This document shows positions 13,701-26,281 of a stretch of 64,000 bases of DNA, in pieces (positions within the stretch are counted from its first letter, which is position 1; every line of letters begins with the position of its first letter). Source of the stretch: Carex sylvatica (Eukaryota; Streptophyta; Magnoliopsida; Poales; Cyperaceae); the NCBI GenBank assembly GCA_964058845.1, contig CAXKVR010000076.1, positions 248,001 through 312,000 of the forward strand. The letters are read 5' to 3'. Position numbers and translations under genes: made by a program. The notes under the pieces were generated by a model. That model made no database searches. It was not told the origin of the DNA and was given only the letters and a program-made list of their open reading frames with translations.

Positions 13701-16700
13701 GACTGGGAGCTTTTTATGAATTCTTCTCTCTCGCAAATCTCACTCCGCCATTGCACTGTACGTTTTTTATTCTCAAGTCTCAAGTCTGTCTTCTTAGAAA
13801 ATGTGCTCTGGTCACTGTACCTTATGTAAATAGCAACGCCGGTGCAATATGAGAAAATACATTTTCTCTAGATTCCATGTATTAATTGTTTTACAGGATT
13901 TGTACTACAAGTGAGAAACTTGAAAGTTATACCATTGAGTATAGGCCTCATGTGTTAAGTGTTAGGTCGGGTTTATAAAGAAACAGTCAATTTGACCTTT
14001 TTACAAGCACCTGATCTGCAACAAACTCGAAATGCTGCATTTGTATGTACAACAACCAAGAAGATTTAAATAAGACCAGCTCTAGGAATATAACTTAATT
14101 GGCTAAAATGAGAACAGTACTTTCTCCTCTGTTCATTCAAATTATTAAATTGATTTTTTTTTTTTTTTTTTTTTAAGATATAAGACGAGTGTCACAGCCG
14201 CGGCAAGATGAACGACCATCACCTGACCATCTCTTCTTTTTCGAAGTAAACTCAATCTTTTTTACCCCTTTTCAGATGTAATTTAAGCTACCATATTTTC
14301 TAAAGTTGTGTTACATTTTACTATAACACATATTTGGGAATTTGCAGGCGAAGCTTTGCAGTGGTAAGTTCGTCATTGTAGAGGCCCGTAAAAGAGGGTT
14401 TTACAGCTTGGGAAAGCAGCGTGTTTTGTGCCACAACCTTGTTGATCTTTTGAGACACTTGACTAGAGCATTTGACAATGTAAGTTTGAACTTTCAATTT
14501 TGTCCTAAATTTTGGAAGAAAAGAACATTTTTAAGTCTTGTTGTAGTAATTGGTAGAAACAGAAAGTGATGTTTTATTCACACTAACAAGTTATTACTAA
14601 TTATATCCCTGGTTGCTTCAGGCATATGAAGACTTAATGAAGGCTTTTACAGAGCGCAACAAGGTATATTCTTAAATCTATATCCCGATCTTGTATATAA
14701 TTGATATAAAACTTATTTTAAAAGAATTGCTGGTACCAACCAAAAACATTTGTCATCCGAAGTTGTTACTCTCTAACCTGTTCTTGCTTAAATATTTCTG
14801 CTTGAGCATTAAAAAAAATGCATACAGTATATAGAATCCACAAAGGTTATATTAGAGCAAAAACTGTGGGTTCATTGGAGCAGTTAATGTCTTAGTGATG
14901 CGTGGGTTGTATTATTTTTGCGGTCAAAATGATTTCTTTATAAAAGATATAGGTTGAAGTACCTAACAGTTCTGGGCAATGTTTTTATGCAGTTTGGAAA
15001 CCTACCATATGGATTCCGTGCTAACACATGGCTGGTCCCACCAGTGGCCTCCCAATCCGCATCGACTTTCCCGCCACTCCCCGCTGAGGATGATACATGG
15101 GGTGGGAATGGTGGCGGCTGGGGACGCGATGGGAGTGGCGACTCGGCTCCTTGGGCAACAGAATTCCTCTACCTAACCACTATGCCTTGTAAGAACCCAG
15201 AGGAGCGCCAGGCAAGGGACCGCCGGGCTTTCCTCCTGCACAGCCTATTCGTTGACGTGGCGATATTTCGTGCAATTGGGACAATTAAGAAGGTTATGGA
15301 GAGAGAAGATGTCGTCAAAGCTCATGATGTCAATGAGGTATTGTACAGTGAAACAGTAGGGGATTTTGCTGTTGAGGTCATGAGGGATACGTCAGATGCA
15401 AGTTGCAAGATTGATACAAAGATTGATGGGACACGCACAGCTGGATTGGAGGTCAAACAGCTCGCTGAGAAGAATCTTCTGAAGGGAATTACTGCAGATG
15501 AAAATACTGCTGCTCATGTAAAATGATATTCTTTACCACTATTGGAATTACATTGGACATTTCTTCTTAATAGCTTTATTTTTAGAGCATTGACGAATCT
15601 CTTATTACCCATACAATTAAGAAGAAATAAATACATAAATTTCAGAGAAGTGGTTGAACTGTTGTTATATTTTGTGCAGGATATTGACACATTGGGAGTA
15701 GTTAGTGTGAGATATTGTGGCTATATTGCTGTTGCTAAAGTTAACCACCTGGACAGAAGCAAAGTTGACCACCCATTGCAACCAACTGATATTAAGGACC
15801 AACCTGAGGGAGGAGCTAATGCTTTGAATATCAACAGGTCATTGTCTTCTATCAAATAAAAATTGCGAACCTCATTTTATTTAGTTTCTTTGCTTTGGTT
15901 GGATTTCCATTATTTGTTGGCTTTTTTATGTCGTTTAATTAATTAAGGCTCAATATCCATTTGTCCAAAATGACAAGAATTTGGTTAAAACAAGTTAGGT
16001 CTGCTACTCATATGTATCCATACAAGCTAGTATGTTAATATCTTCATGCAGGGTTTCCAGTACAATTTTTTGAGGGAAATCACTTTTGATGGTTTCCATT
16101 TGTGTTCTGTGCTGCGAGCCTCGTGTGTTTGTTGAGGGTTTTTTTAGGTGTTCAGCTGCACAATAGGCTTTAGATTACAATCAAAGCAATAAGGATTTTC
16201 TCTATTTTGTTTGGCTTCAGTTTGAGGATGCTCCTACACAAAAATGGAGAAAAGCGATCACCAAATCAAACACAAATCCCGAAGCATGATGAGTTAACTA
16301 CTGCTCAATCTTTCGTTGAAGATCTATTAAGGGAAAGCCTTAAACGGCTTGAGTCAGAGGAAACCGACCTGAACTCCTTTACCAGGTGGGAGCTTGGTGC
16401 TTGCTGGATCCAGCATTTACAAGACCAAAACAACACTGAAAAGGAGAAGAAAAATGGTGGCACCGAAAAGGAGAAAAAGAAAAGTGCCTCTGAAAAAGTT
16501 CTCAAGGAGACCAAGGTCGAGGGGCTTGGGAAGCCTCTTAAGGCTCTCAAGAACTCAAAGCATGTGGCTCCTGAGGCAAGTGAGAAGGGTTCGAAAGAGG
16601 GAGACAGTTTGAAAGGGAACGATGAGAGAGAGAATGAGTTGCTCAAGAGTTTATTGAATGAACCTGCTTTTACTAGGTTGAAAGAGTCGGAGACAGGACT

Positions 16701-19700
16701 TCATACGAAGGTAATATACACATATCCTCTTCTGCATCTGTAGTTGTGACACTAAGGCACTTCAACTCTTTCCATGGCATTAATGTTTAGTAGTACATAT
16801 TTTATAGCTTGAAATTACTCCAGTCTCATTATATAAGAAGTTTGAAGGAAAGGGGCTTCGTCCCAATCTTTCAAATGATTATGGCTGTTTCTCTGTTCAC
16901 TTGTGCACATTATGATTAAGAACCTGTACTGCGTCTACTTGTAGTCATCTCCTTTCTTTATTGTTGATAGAGATTTACTTAACAGTATTAGGGGAAGTAT
17001 CAAGAAAAAGTCGATACATGACCACCTTATCATTATCAACAATGTTTGGGGAGTACTTGAGATTTAGGAATATTCTGAAGAGGTGAATGCACCACTTATG
17101 TGGGTGGCTTTTCTGTTCATTAGGAAAAAACAAGTAATCTGTTTCTATATGATTGGGTTCGAGCCTTTTTGTATTCATTGGAAAGGGACTAATGTATTGC
17201 TATATTCCAGTCTCCACAGGAATTAACTGAGATGGCACAAAAGTATTATGATGATGTCGCGCTCCCAAAGCTGGTAGGAGTCAACATAATAAGTTTATTT
17301 TTATTTTTTTCATTAATTAATTTTTTTTCCTTAAATAGTATTGAACAAGTTTTGCATCCAGGTGGCTGATTTTGGTTCACTAGAACTTTCACCAGTTGAT
17401 GGCCGCACACTGACTGACTTCATGCACACAAGGGGTCTGCGTATGCGCTCACTTGGACGAGTTGTTAGTGTTAAACAATTAATACGACGACTATGTTGTT
17501 TTATCGTATGTAATTGTTGGAAATATTGGTAAATCACCATGATAATTTAAACCTTCGTGTTTGTAGGTTAAGCTGTCAGAGAAGCTTTCACATGTGCAAT
17601 CCCTATGTATACACGAGATGATAGTACGTGCATTCAAGCACATTGTCAGGTCAGTGATTGCCGCGGTTTCTGACACCAAACTATTGGCTGTGACAGTAGC
17701 TGCAGCCATGAACTTGCTCCTTGGTGTGCCTGAGTCGGGCATTTCCGAAAATGCCCCAAAGATGCACCCACTTGCATGGAAGTGGCTCGTGGCATTCTTA
17801 AAAAAGCGGTTTGAGTGGGACCTCACCTTTTTAAATTACTCTGACATAAGGAAGTATGCCATTCTTAGAGGACTCTGTCACAAGGTAATATAATTTCCAT
17901 GTCTTGTACTCTTGTGTAATTAGGTAACGAGCTATTTGATTGTTCATCTCTCTATAAATTTGGGGTTGTTATGGATTGGTTACAAATACTATATATTGTG
18001 GTTTGTCTGATTTTGAATCATTAAAAATATTTTCCTTGTAGGTTGGTATAGAGTTGGCACCTAGAGACTTTGACATGGATTCGGCGTTCCCATTTGAGAA
18101 ACAAGATATCATTAGCCTAGTACCTGTGCACAAGGTAAGAATGGTGTGTTTCTATATTTCTTTTGGGCAATTTTTTGAAGCATAGCTATTGACACGTGGC
18201 AACAAATTTCAGCAAGTTGCATGCTCTTCAGCTGATGGTCGTCAGCTCTTGGAATCATCAAAAACAGCCCTTGACAAAGGCAAGCTTGAAGATGCTGTCA
18301 ATTACGGGACAAAGGTAATATACTGAAAAAACAATATAAGTTGAACATTTCACAGAGCTGCATAATAAGCTAATAATTTCATAATGCAGGCTCTTGCTAA
18401 GCTTATAGCAGTTTGTGGGCCATACCATCGGATGACAGCTGGAGCCTATAGCCTTTTAGCTGTTGTTTTGTACCATACTGGGGATTTTAATCAAGTAATT
18501 CATCTCAATCTGCCATGATCTCATTGTTTCCTTAATCTACATTTTTGTGCTTGCTAACTGTTGACAAATTTTATAGGCCACCATATATCAACAAAAGGCA
18601 CTTGACATAAATGAAAGGGAACTTGGACTTGATCACCCCGATACAATGAAGAGCTATGGTGATTTAGCCGTATTCTATTACCGACTTCAGCACACTGAGC
18701 TAGCTCTTAAGTAAGTTCACTTTGTGTGTATTGCTTTTATAAATATTGATAAATCTTCCAAAAAAAGTGGCTAACTGTTTGTTTAATCAGGTACGTGAAG
18801 CGAGCATTGTATCTCCTCCACCTGACATGTGGACCCTCTCATCCTAACACAGCTGCAACATATATCAATGTGGCCATGATGGAGGAAGGTCTGGGGAATG
18901 TACATGTCGCATTGAGATATCTGCACAAGGCCTTGAAGTGCAACCAGCGACTGCTCGGCCCTGACCATATTCAGGTATTCTTCAGTGTTCTACATTTAAA
19001 TATTCTGGAAATTTCCTCAACTAATGTACTGTGGTAAATGCTTGTTTTCCCTTTTTTTTTTTTTGCCTTTCCCAGACTGCTGCAAGTTACCATGCCATTG
19101 CTATTGCACTCTCACTAATGGAAGCATATTCGCTGAGTGTTCAACATGAGCAAACTACGCTTCAAATTCTTCGAGCAAAGCTTGGGCCAGACGATTTGAG
19201 AACCCAGGATGCAGCTGCTTGGCTTGAGTACTTTGAATCAAAGGTTATCGAGCAGCAAGAGGCTGCAAGAAATGGCGGAAAGAAGCCGGATGCTTCCATT
19301 GCTAGCAAGGGGCATTTAAGGTACTAATTCAAATGAAAGTTTTTTTAACTAATTAACTAATATGTAGATTTTAAGTGTGTAAAAATATGGCATGAATGAT
19401 ATTCTTTTGCAGTGTCTCTGATCTGCTGGATTTCATTAGTCCAAACCAAGATAGCCGAGGCAGAGATGCAGAGGCAGCTAAGAGGAGAAACTTAGGCATC
19501 AAGGTAATTAATTAGGGCTTTTCTTTCAAAATAATAATACAGAACGTCAAACGGCCTGTCATGGTTGTGAATTTTCATATCCTTTTTTTATTTTTACACA
19601 TATAGGCAATTGAGCAGTCTGAAGTAAGCTCAACTACAACAAGCCCTGAGCCATCTCCAAAAGAACACACCACAACAGGTTTTACTGAAGAAAACACAAC

Positions 19701-21720
19701 TGAGGAACTTGACCTACATGCAAAAGAGGAGAGTAAACTGGTTCCCCCTCCAATTGAGCCTAAACCAGAAAGTACAACAGAGCAGCAGCATTTACCAGAA
19801 AGCAAACCGCAAGTCGAGCAAGCTGAAAGAAAACCTAAACCTACAAATGAGCTAATGAAAGAAGTGTACACAGAGCCTGAGGAGGGGTGGCAACCGGTAC
19901 AGAGACCCAGGTCAGCAGCGGGCCCCGGAAAGCGTGTTAAGCATCATTGGCCAAACAGCCACCAGACAACAGGAGAAGCCACGGCTGATACTGCTCAATG
20001 CAAGGCGAGGTACTCTTATTCAAATAGCCGGTACTATTTGGTGAAGAAACGAACAATGGTACCGACCGGATACACAGAGAATCAGCATGTTAAGGTCCAG
20101 TCAACCGGGGCCCGTTTTGGCCGTAAGATATACCGGGCGGTTACGTACAGAATAAAGACTACCACACCAGCTACGGACAGAACAACAGATCCAACCCGGC
20201 TTGAGTCTAACCCTGGATACTTGCAAGATCAAAGGGATGGTGAGCTGGCACATGGTGGCAGTCTTGTCAGCCCAGGAAGTGGAATGTCATACAAGGATGT
20301 GGCTGTGGCCCCACCAGGTACGATCGCTAAAGTCCAGATTCAAAAACCAAAAGACGACTCAACTCAAAAGGTGGAGAAAGAAACAAAGGATGTTAAGGAG
20401 ATCACACAGAGGTCTACACTGATAGAAGCTGTAGAAGATCTGAAGCAAGGTGATAGTTGTATGGACAAAGAAATGATTCAGAGTCAGAACAAAGAAATCA
20501 ATAGAGGGACTGGAGTAGAAACCAAGAAAGCTGCCGAAGAAAGTAGTTCGTTAGAGTTGCCGGCAATGGATATTGAAGTAGTTTCATCTGAGGAAGGAGA
20601 ACAGACAACTCATGGTGGGCCCATTGAGCCAACACCTGGGGATAATAACCCCATTGGTACTGTTGAATCATCAGAACTAGTTGTTGAAACAGACAGTTCA
20701 ACTGAAGGATCCCAACCTGATATGCTACACGAATCATTGCCAAGCTCAATTGAGCCCATGACAGGTCCGAGCTTCTCAACCAGCCAAGAAAACCTCAAAA
20801 ATCCTGAAAACACTGATTTGAAACCTAAACTATTTCTGAACACAGATGATGTCGCTAGAGGGGAAATGCCTAATAAAAAGCTATTATCAGCTTCAGCACC
20901 ACCTTTCAACCCTTCTTCTCCCCCGGCTGTGCTGAGTCCAGTAGCACCACCAGGGGCCATACCGGGAGTTGCCACACCGTGGCCACTTAGCATGGCAATG
21001 CATCCTGGACCTCCAGCTTTAATTCCTACACCTCCACCGATGTGCACCTCACCACTTCACCAATATGCAACAGCACAACACGCACCCAACATGTTACGCC
21101 CGTTGCCATTCCTGTACACCCAGCCGCAGGGTGTTGTACCGACCTCTTTCGCGATGGGCACAGCTGGGATGTACAGGCCTCCGGGTCACTACACATGGCA
21201 ACCCTACATGAATCCGAATGCCTCAGAATTCATGCCCGGGTCAGTCTGGCCTGCTTGTCATCCCCTTGACTTCCCTATCCCTCCACCAGCCACTAATCCT
21301 GTATCAGAGTCAATGTTAGATGCACACGCTCACGTGCAGTCTGATCCTGCTGTTGTCACCCTGGTTTCATCCCTTGAAGATAGTGGGCTGATCCCGGAAG
21401 CATTGAAAAAGGATGAGCAACTCAACTTGCATGAAGTCATGCAAACTGCAACTGCAGCTGCGGAAAGTCACACATCAAATGAGTTAGAAAGCCAAGTAGG
21501 CAACACGATCAAGGTTGACTTGAACCCTGACATGCCTGTCAGAGAAGGGAGTGTTAGGGTTTACTTGAAGGGAAGGAGTCGCCGGAAGCAGACTCTGAGA
21601 ATCCCTATAAGCTTGTTGAACCGACCATATGGGTCCCGCTCTTTTAAGGTAGTTTACAACAGAGTTGTCAGAGATAATGATATCTCAAGGCCGGCTGAGG
21701 TGACCCTAGCTGAAGCATAG
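10771..21720 (+). CDS. REC1: REC1-like protein (REDUCED CHLOROPLAST COVERAGE, CLU/TPR family)
   Basis: Exons: 10771-10831, 10973-11034, 11793-11885, 12384-12456, 13398-13757, 14178-14245, 14348-14479, 14622-14663, 14993-15517, 15680-15837, 16221-16710, 17211-17273, 17362-17463, 17567-17884, 18042-18134, 18213-18314, 18390-18494, 18577-18710, 18791-18974, 19076-19320, 19413-19503, 19606-21720. All introns are GT-AG and the 5,616 nt give 1,871 residues, slightly longer than Arabidopsis REC1 as I recall it. The protein starts [25 protein letters not shown]-terminal region lies near residues 21-110, the CLU domain around 300-560, tetratricopeptide repeats about 915-1110, then a low-complexity tail with a conserved end ([19 protein letters not shown]). 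In Arabidopsis, REC1 is a cytosolic and nuclear protein that helps set the fraction of cell volume occupied by chloroplasts; it is a paralogue of the mitochondrial-clustering protein FMT/CLU. The tail matches REC1 better than REC2. Introns 11034-11793 and 12456-13398 are the largest; the latter holds a MITE. No disabling lesion is seen. Confidence 0.95.
13099..13330. mobile_element. Foldback MITE in REC1 intron 4
   Basis: Two arms of about 80 bp (13099-13178 and 13252-13330) are imperfect inverted repeats; both contain TTTTGTTCAA, GGACAAA and CGTCCGATC-type blocks in the same order. The segment sits about 70 bp before the acceptor of exon 5. No clear target duplication is visible, so the superfamily is not assigned. 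It could form a hairpin in the pre-mRNA. Confidence 0.55.
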
Positions 21721-22800
21721 AATATTTTTCTACTCAAGCGCTACGTTTAGTTCTCTATTGATTATTTTTTTCACAATAAGTTGGAAAATAATTTCTCCAC
21801 CCTTCCGGTGCTGGTGGATTTATTTCAGTGTCCTAGGTAATTGATTTAATATTTGTTCAGTATATTATGCATATTATTAACAATTATATTTATATAGTCA
21901 GTCCTAATGTATTTTATAAATACTTATGCAGGCTAGTTTTATGATGTAGTTTTTTATACATGTAGCTTGAGGCACAAAATATTCATTACCCTTCTCATCA
22001 GGTATGCCACTTCCACCAATTCTCTTTAAAATAATAATAATAATAACTCTCAGAGTCTCAGTCTACAAAACCTTGGAGAAACTGCCATAAATGCAGCTCT
22101 TTAATTAGTCAAGTGTACCGTATATGGCCTGCTAGCATTATGCCCAATGTACAGTTATACTGTCCTTTTTATTTGGTCAGTTGTAGTCTGGCCAATCTTT
22201 CGTGTACTTTTTTTTTTTTTTGGTAATTAATAACCATTTTTGTTCTTCCCATCCTTGTTTGATTCAATGTAATCAATCCTGTTGTTGATCAAGAACCAAT
22301 GTGCTAACATCAAACATCAGAGATAGGAGTAGGTCCGATGCCCATTGGACCTACTTTTAGGTTCGATGGGCTCTATCACCGTACGATCAGCATTAAGATC
22401 TGTGCGCATGGAAATTGATAAAAACTCGCACAGATTTTAATAGGAGTGCACGAATCTTGATGCAATTAGATGGTCACAACACCCATCGAACCAAATTAGG
22501 TCCAATGGGCATCGGACCTACTCTGACTCCCAAACATCAAATGTAATGTTAGTTAACCTAATTTTGATTCACCCTTTCTTTTTTTTATCAGGTTTAGATT
22601 TGGGAAACAGCGATACTGACAAAGAAGAGCCCCGGGAGAAAATGGATCTAGGAGATTAGATTTTGAGTAATTTTTATTTTTCATTCTGGACTGACGAAAT
22701 TTTGTTTTCCTTTATAGACTTATACGAGGAACAATTTTCCTCTAATTTTGTGGCTGTTTTTTTTGGGTGGCTGTGTACTGTGGATTATGTTATTGATTTT
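21721..22800 (+). other. REC1 3' untranslated region, probably with an intron
   Basis: Downstream of the stop, sequence at about 22592-22700 follows a pyrimidine-rich TTATCAG acceptor-like site and resembles a terminal untranslated exon. An upstream donor-like CCTAG/GTAATT lies near 21836. This suggests a 3' untranslated intron containing the MITE at 22320-22530. No transcript evidence is available. Confidence 0.35.
22320..22530. mobile_element. MULE-type MITE behind REC1, 9-bp TSD
   Basis: A 211-bp element with long terminal inverted repeats of about 45 bp, sharing GTAGGTCCGATGCCCATTGG in both ends, followed by GGTTCGATGGG. An exact 9-bp duplication CAAACATCA flanks it at 22311-22319 and 22531-22539. 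It is non-coding and lies in the presumed 3' untranslated part of the REC1-like gene. Confidence 0.8.
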
Positions 22801-23156
22801 TTAACATTTCTTAGTAGCCCTTTCTAATATTCTTTTTTGTCCCTGAACTATTTTGGTCTCTAAAATTATTACGTGGTTCAAACGGGCATTTAAAAAATGG
22901 AATTCAGGAAATTAATTAAATCTATCTTAAATTCTTAATAAAATCATCCTTTAATATTGTTCTTTTGTCCTCACATAAGATCAATCAGAAGTTCAAGCAA
23001 ATTTGAACTATCTCATAGTAATATTCGACGCAAAATAAATTTACCAAAATGGTGTAAGCGCAGGTATGCCAATTTTTTTTTTTATTATTTTTTTTATATT
23101 GGAAATATTTAAACATATTATGGAGAAGGAGATGGATGCATTTTTTTTTGTAACCA

Positions 23157-23316
23157 TTAAGGGCCTGTTTGGCGGATGGAGGGAAAAGGAAATGAGATTG
23201 TAAAATTTTCGAACTGATTTTTACTGTTCATGTGAAAAAAAAAAATTATTCTAAGTGAATTTTTTTTTTTCACGTAAATAGTTAAATTTTTGCTGCAGCC
23301 GAATAAGACCTTAAAA
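23157..23316. mobile_element. Small hAT-like MITE
   Basis: A 160-bp segment beginning TTAAGGGCCTGTTTGGC and ending in an imperfect complement (GCCGAATAAGACCTTAAAA). A 7-bp repeat GTAACCA precedes and follows it (23150-23156 and 23317-23323). The GGGCCTGTTTGG start is common in small plant hAT-related elements. The short, degenerate ends limit confidence. Confidence 0.45.
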
Positions 23317-23568
23317 GTAACCAAATCAATTACTTGCACATTTTTTTTGGCAATAGAATCCCGTAGGTTTTCATTGATTAAAGCATGAGAGTACATGAGT
23401 ATGTAAGGCATGTTACATGGCTGCAATGAAAAACAAAATATGCTACAACTAAGAACATCAAACAGTGACCTGAATAGTAAGGAGAAAAGGTCATATTATT
23501 CATTGCAAATTGCTAAGATGCGGAGCCTTTGAAAACAAACATAATTAGATCTCAGGCAAAACAAAGTA

Positions 23569-23910
23569 TGTTCCTGGCTGTGTCTAAGGATGCATAAAAA
23601 GTGCCATGTTCTAGAAATACCAAACCAAAATATTCCTGGCAGAAACAGGGGCCGAAACCTCTTGTTTCTAGCCAAAACATAGTTATTCCTAGCTGTTCCT
23701 GAGAATACTGAAAAAGTGCCGATTCTAGAAAGGTCAAAACATAATGGTCCTGATAAAAACCGAAACATCATGTTCTGGACAAAACATATTTGTTCCTGGC
23801 TGTTTCTGGGAATGCAGAAAAAGTGTCGGTTCTATAAAGGCCAAAATAGAATGTTCGTGGTAGAAACACGGGCCGAAACATCCTGTTTATGACCAGAACA
23901 TCATATATAT
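23569..23910. repeat. Degenerate 110-bp tandem repeat, three copies
   Basis: Three successive blocks starting near 23569, 23683 and 23791 share the order TTCCTGGCTGT, AAAAAGTGCC, TTCTAGAAA, TTCCTGG, GCCGAAAC and CAAAACAT. Divergence between copies is substantial. On the minus strand each copy is open and gives similar peptides (for example LFLPGIFWFGISRT), but these match no family I know. It is probably satellite-like or transposon-internal sequence. Confidence 0.6.
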
Positions 23911-23988
23911 ATTTTTTAAAATTTTGTAACAGGGCAGCATGCTGTAGTGAATGAAAAAGAGATGTACAACACTCATATCTCCTACAAT

Positions 23989-24536
23989 TAGGGCTGTCAA
24001 CGGGTTGGCTCAAGCCGAGTTGGGCCTTGACTCAGCTTGTTAATTTTGGCCCGAGCCTGAACTGAGCGAGTTGGACCTAGGTCTCCCGAGCCAAAAGCCT
24101 TGGCTCAGCTTGTGACAAGCCAGTCCGAGCTAGCTCGCGAACTGACAAGCTAGCTCACTGGGCTTTATTAGACTGATGTTATACAAATTCAAAAATATAA
24201 AATAAAAAAGCTCATTAAATATTATAAATACATGCAACAACTAAGCCAATTCATGCAACAACCCACTAAATATTATAAATTCATGCAACAACCAATCCAA
24301 TTCATACAATTAAATTCATACAGCATATAAATCAATACAAAATAACATAAATTCATATGAATTGACCAAGTTGGCTCGGTCTGAGTTGACCTCTAGCTCA
24401 GCTTGTTTATTTTGGCCCGAGTTTGGACCGAGCTGGCTCGTCAACAGCTTGGTCTACTATCAAGTAAACTGTTAGCGAGCGAACTAGAAGTGAGTCACGA
24501 GCCATCCACGAACTACGAGTTTTTTTGCCAGCCCTA
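23989..24536. mobile_element. hAT-type MITE (TAGGGCTG family), exact 8-bp TSD
   Basis: A 548-bp non-coding element with terminal repeats TAGGGCTGTCAACGG and, from the other end, TAGGGCTGGCAAAAA. An exact 8-bp duplication CCTACAAT flanks it at 23981-23988 and 24537-24544. The subterminal zones are dense in GAGCT/AGCTC and GGCTCG motifs, likely transposase binding sites, while the middle is AT-rich. Relatives lie at 50209-50998 and about 52651-52935. Confidence 0.85.
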
Positions 24537-25238
24537 CCTACAATGCAGAGATGCCTGGTTACTCACGCATTCATGTATACATTAATTTAGTTTCTTAAAG
24601 AAACTAAATTAATGTTTCGATTCCTTTCAAATTTTCTGTGACGATAATTAGACACCTGCAGGAATACTTAGAGAAAACTGAATCAGAAAATGCTTACGAA
24701 CCTTCTTTCTTCATTTGCGGGGAGCTAAGCCAGTTTTTTGCTCCCAGATCAGGGACCCGGGTGAAATTCTTGAACTCGCGAGCCTGCCAAAGCAAATTGA
24801 CTTTTTGTGATGATACAGAGAAGATTTATTTAGTTGTAATATGATCAAATCTATTTCTCAATGATTCGGGTTCTTCTAGTACATTTGCCACTTTTTTTTT
24901 TTTTTTTTCCATTTATCTCCTTCCCAATATTTTATTAAATATGTTTATAAAAATAAAAAGTTAAAAGTTCGACAGGAATGCTATCAATAAGCTTTGGACC
25001 AATGGAAAAACTGGAGCAATCATTAAGAAAAGACAAAAAGAAGGTGAAAAAGGAATTACTATACCAGACAAAACCTTACTGTAAAGTAAAGTAAAAGATG
25101 CTTTCCCCCCCTGCAAAGTACAAACTATCCCGTGCTGCGCCAGCCGCACTGCGACCTCTGCTCAATTGGTCCCAGAGGGCCTGATGTTTTGTGGGGCCAG
25201 TTACGCATTGGTCACAAGAGAGTGCTCAAGAAATTCAG

Positions 25239-26281
25239 AATTTTTTTCATAAACCATAATTAATAAATCAAAAATTAAGAAACCAATATGATTATTTTTT
25301 TTTTCTAAAAATCATAAGGACCGAACGGTCCGTTCGGTCTCTAAATTTCTCTTTTTTCCAGACCAAATGGACCATTCGGTTTCAAGGTTTTTAAAATTTT
25401 TTTTTTTTTCCATCTGCAGTCACAGAAGATCTCTTCCTGCATTTTTTTCGCTCAGTCTCCCTGTTTATTTAATTTTTTTAATCCGACTCCCCTTCTCCCT
25501 TTTCTTCGCTGCACTTCCCTATTTTTTTTTTCTTCCTTCATTCTTCCTCTTACTTTCTTTCTTATTCAATTTTTTTTTTGACTGAAGAAATAATTTCAAC
25601 ATAAAGATAAAGTAAACTTTTTAATTTTTCTAAAGAAATAATTATTAGTAGTTTGACTGAACAAGTGTTATTATTGGCCCGACAATTTTAATTGGAGATA
25701 GAATTAGAGATTCGGTCTCCATGTTTTTTTTTTAATATAAATATCCATCTTCCTCCTTCCTCCAATAGACGATTGATTTCTTCTTCTAAAAAAATAAAAG
25801 AATTAAATACATACCTAACGAAATTTGTAGATTTGAAGCTCTTCTTGTTCTCCTTTTAAAATTATACAAACCTATGTAATTATAATTAGAAATTACATAA
25901 GCTTTGAGAGTTCAAAAAAAAAATTGAATGAGGAAAAAAGTAAGAGAAAGAATGAAGGAAGAAAAAAAATGGAGAAGTGTGACGCAGAAAAGGGAGAAGA
26001 AGTGTTGGGTTAAAAAAAAAATTAAATAAACAGGGAGACCGAGCGAAAAAAAATACAGGAAGGTATTTTCTGTGGCCGCAAATGGAAAAAAAAATTAAAA
26101 AAATTAAAATTTTTTTTAAAAAATAAGAAAAACGTTGAGACCGAATGGTCCGTCTGGTCTGAAAAAAAGAAAATTTTGGAGACCGAACGGATCATTCAGT
26201 CCTTATGGTTTTTCAAAAAAAAAAAACAATCATATTGATTTTCTATTTTTAATTTATTAATTATGGTTTATGAAAAAAATT
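25239..26281. mobile_element. Non-autonomous MULE, deletion derivative of the 26299-34820 element
   Basis: A 1.04-kb element with inverted repeats of about 350 bp (25239-25590 and about 25910-26281). Both ends carry a near-palindromic GGACCGAACGGTCCGTTCGG-type block, and the termini read AATTTTTTTCATAAACC, like the neighbouring large MULE. The centre joins two segments found far apart in that MULE: sequence like its transposase leader (25735-25786, compare 27605-27682) fused to sequence like the start of its PMD-gene leader (25787-25930, compare 34145-34280). It therefore arose by deletion of both genes from a relative. No clean target duplication is visible. Confidence 0.8.

Noticed and set aside
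20610..21047. 145-codon minus-strand ORF inside REC1 exon 22
   Set aside because: Antisense shadow of a long coding exon with compositional bias; no family signature and the plus strand is clearly coding.
25367..25585. Phe-rich plus-strand ORF at 25.4 kb
   Set aside because: Falls within the T-rich inverted repeat of the small MULE; low complexity, not a gene.
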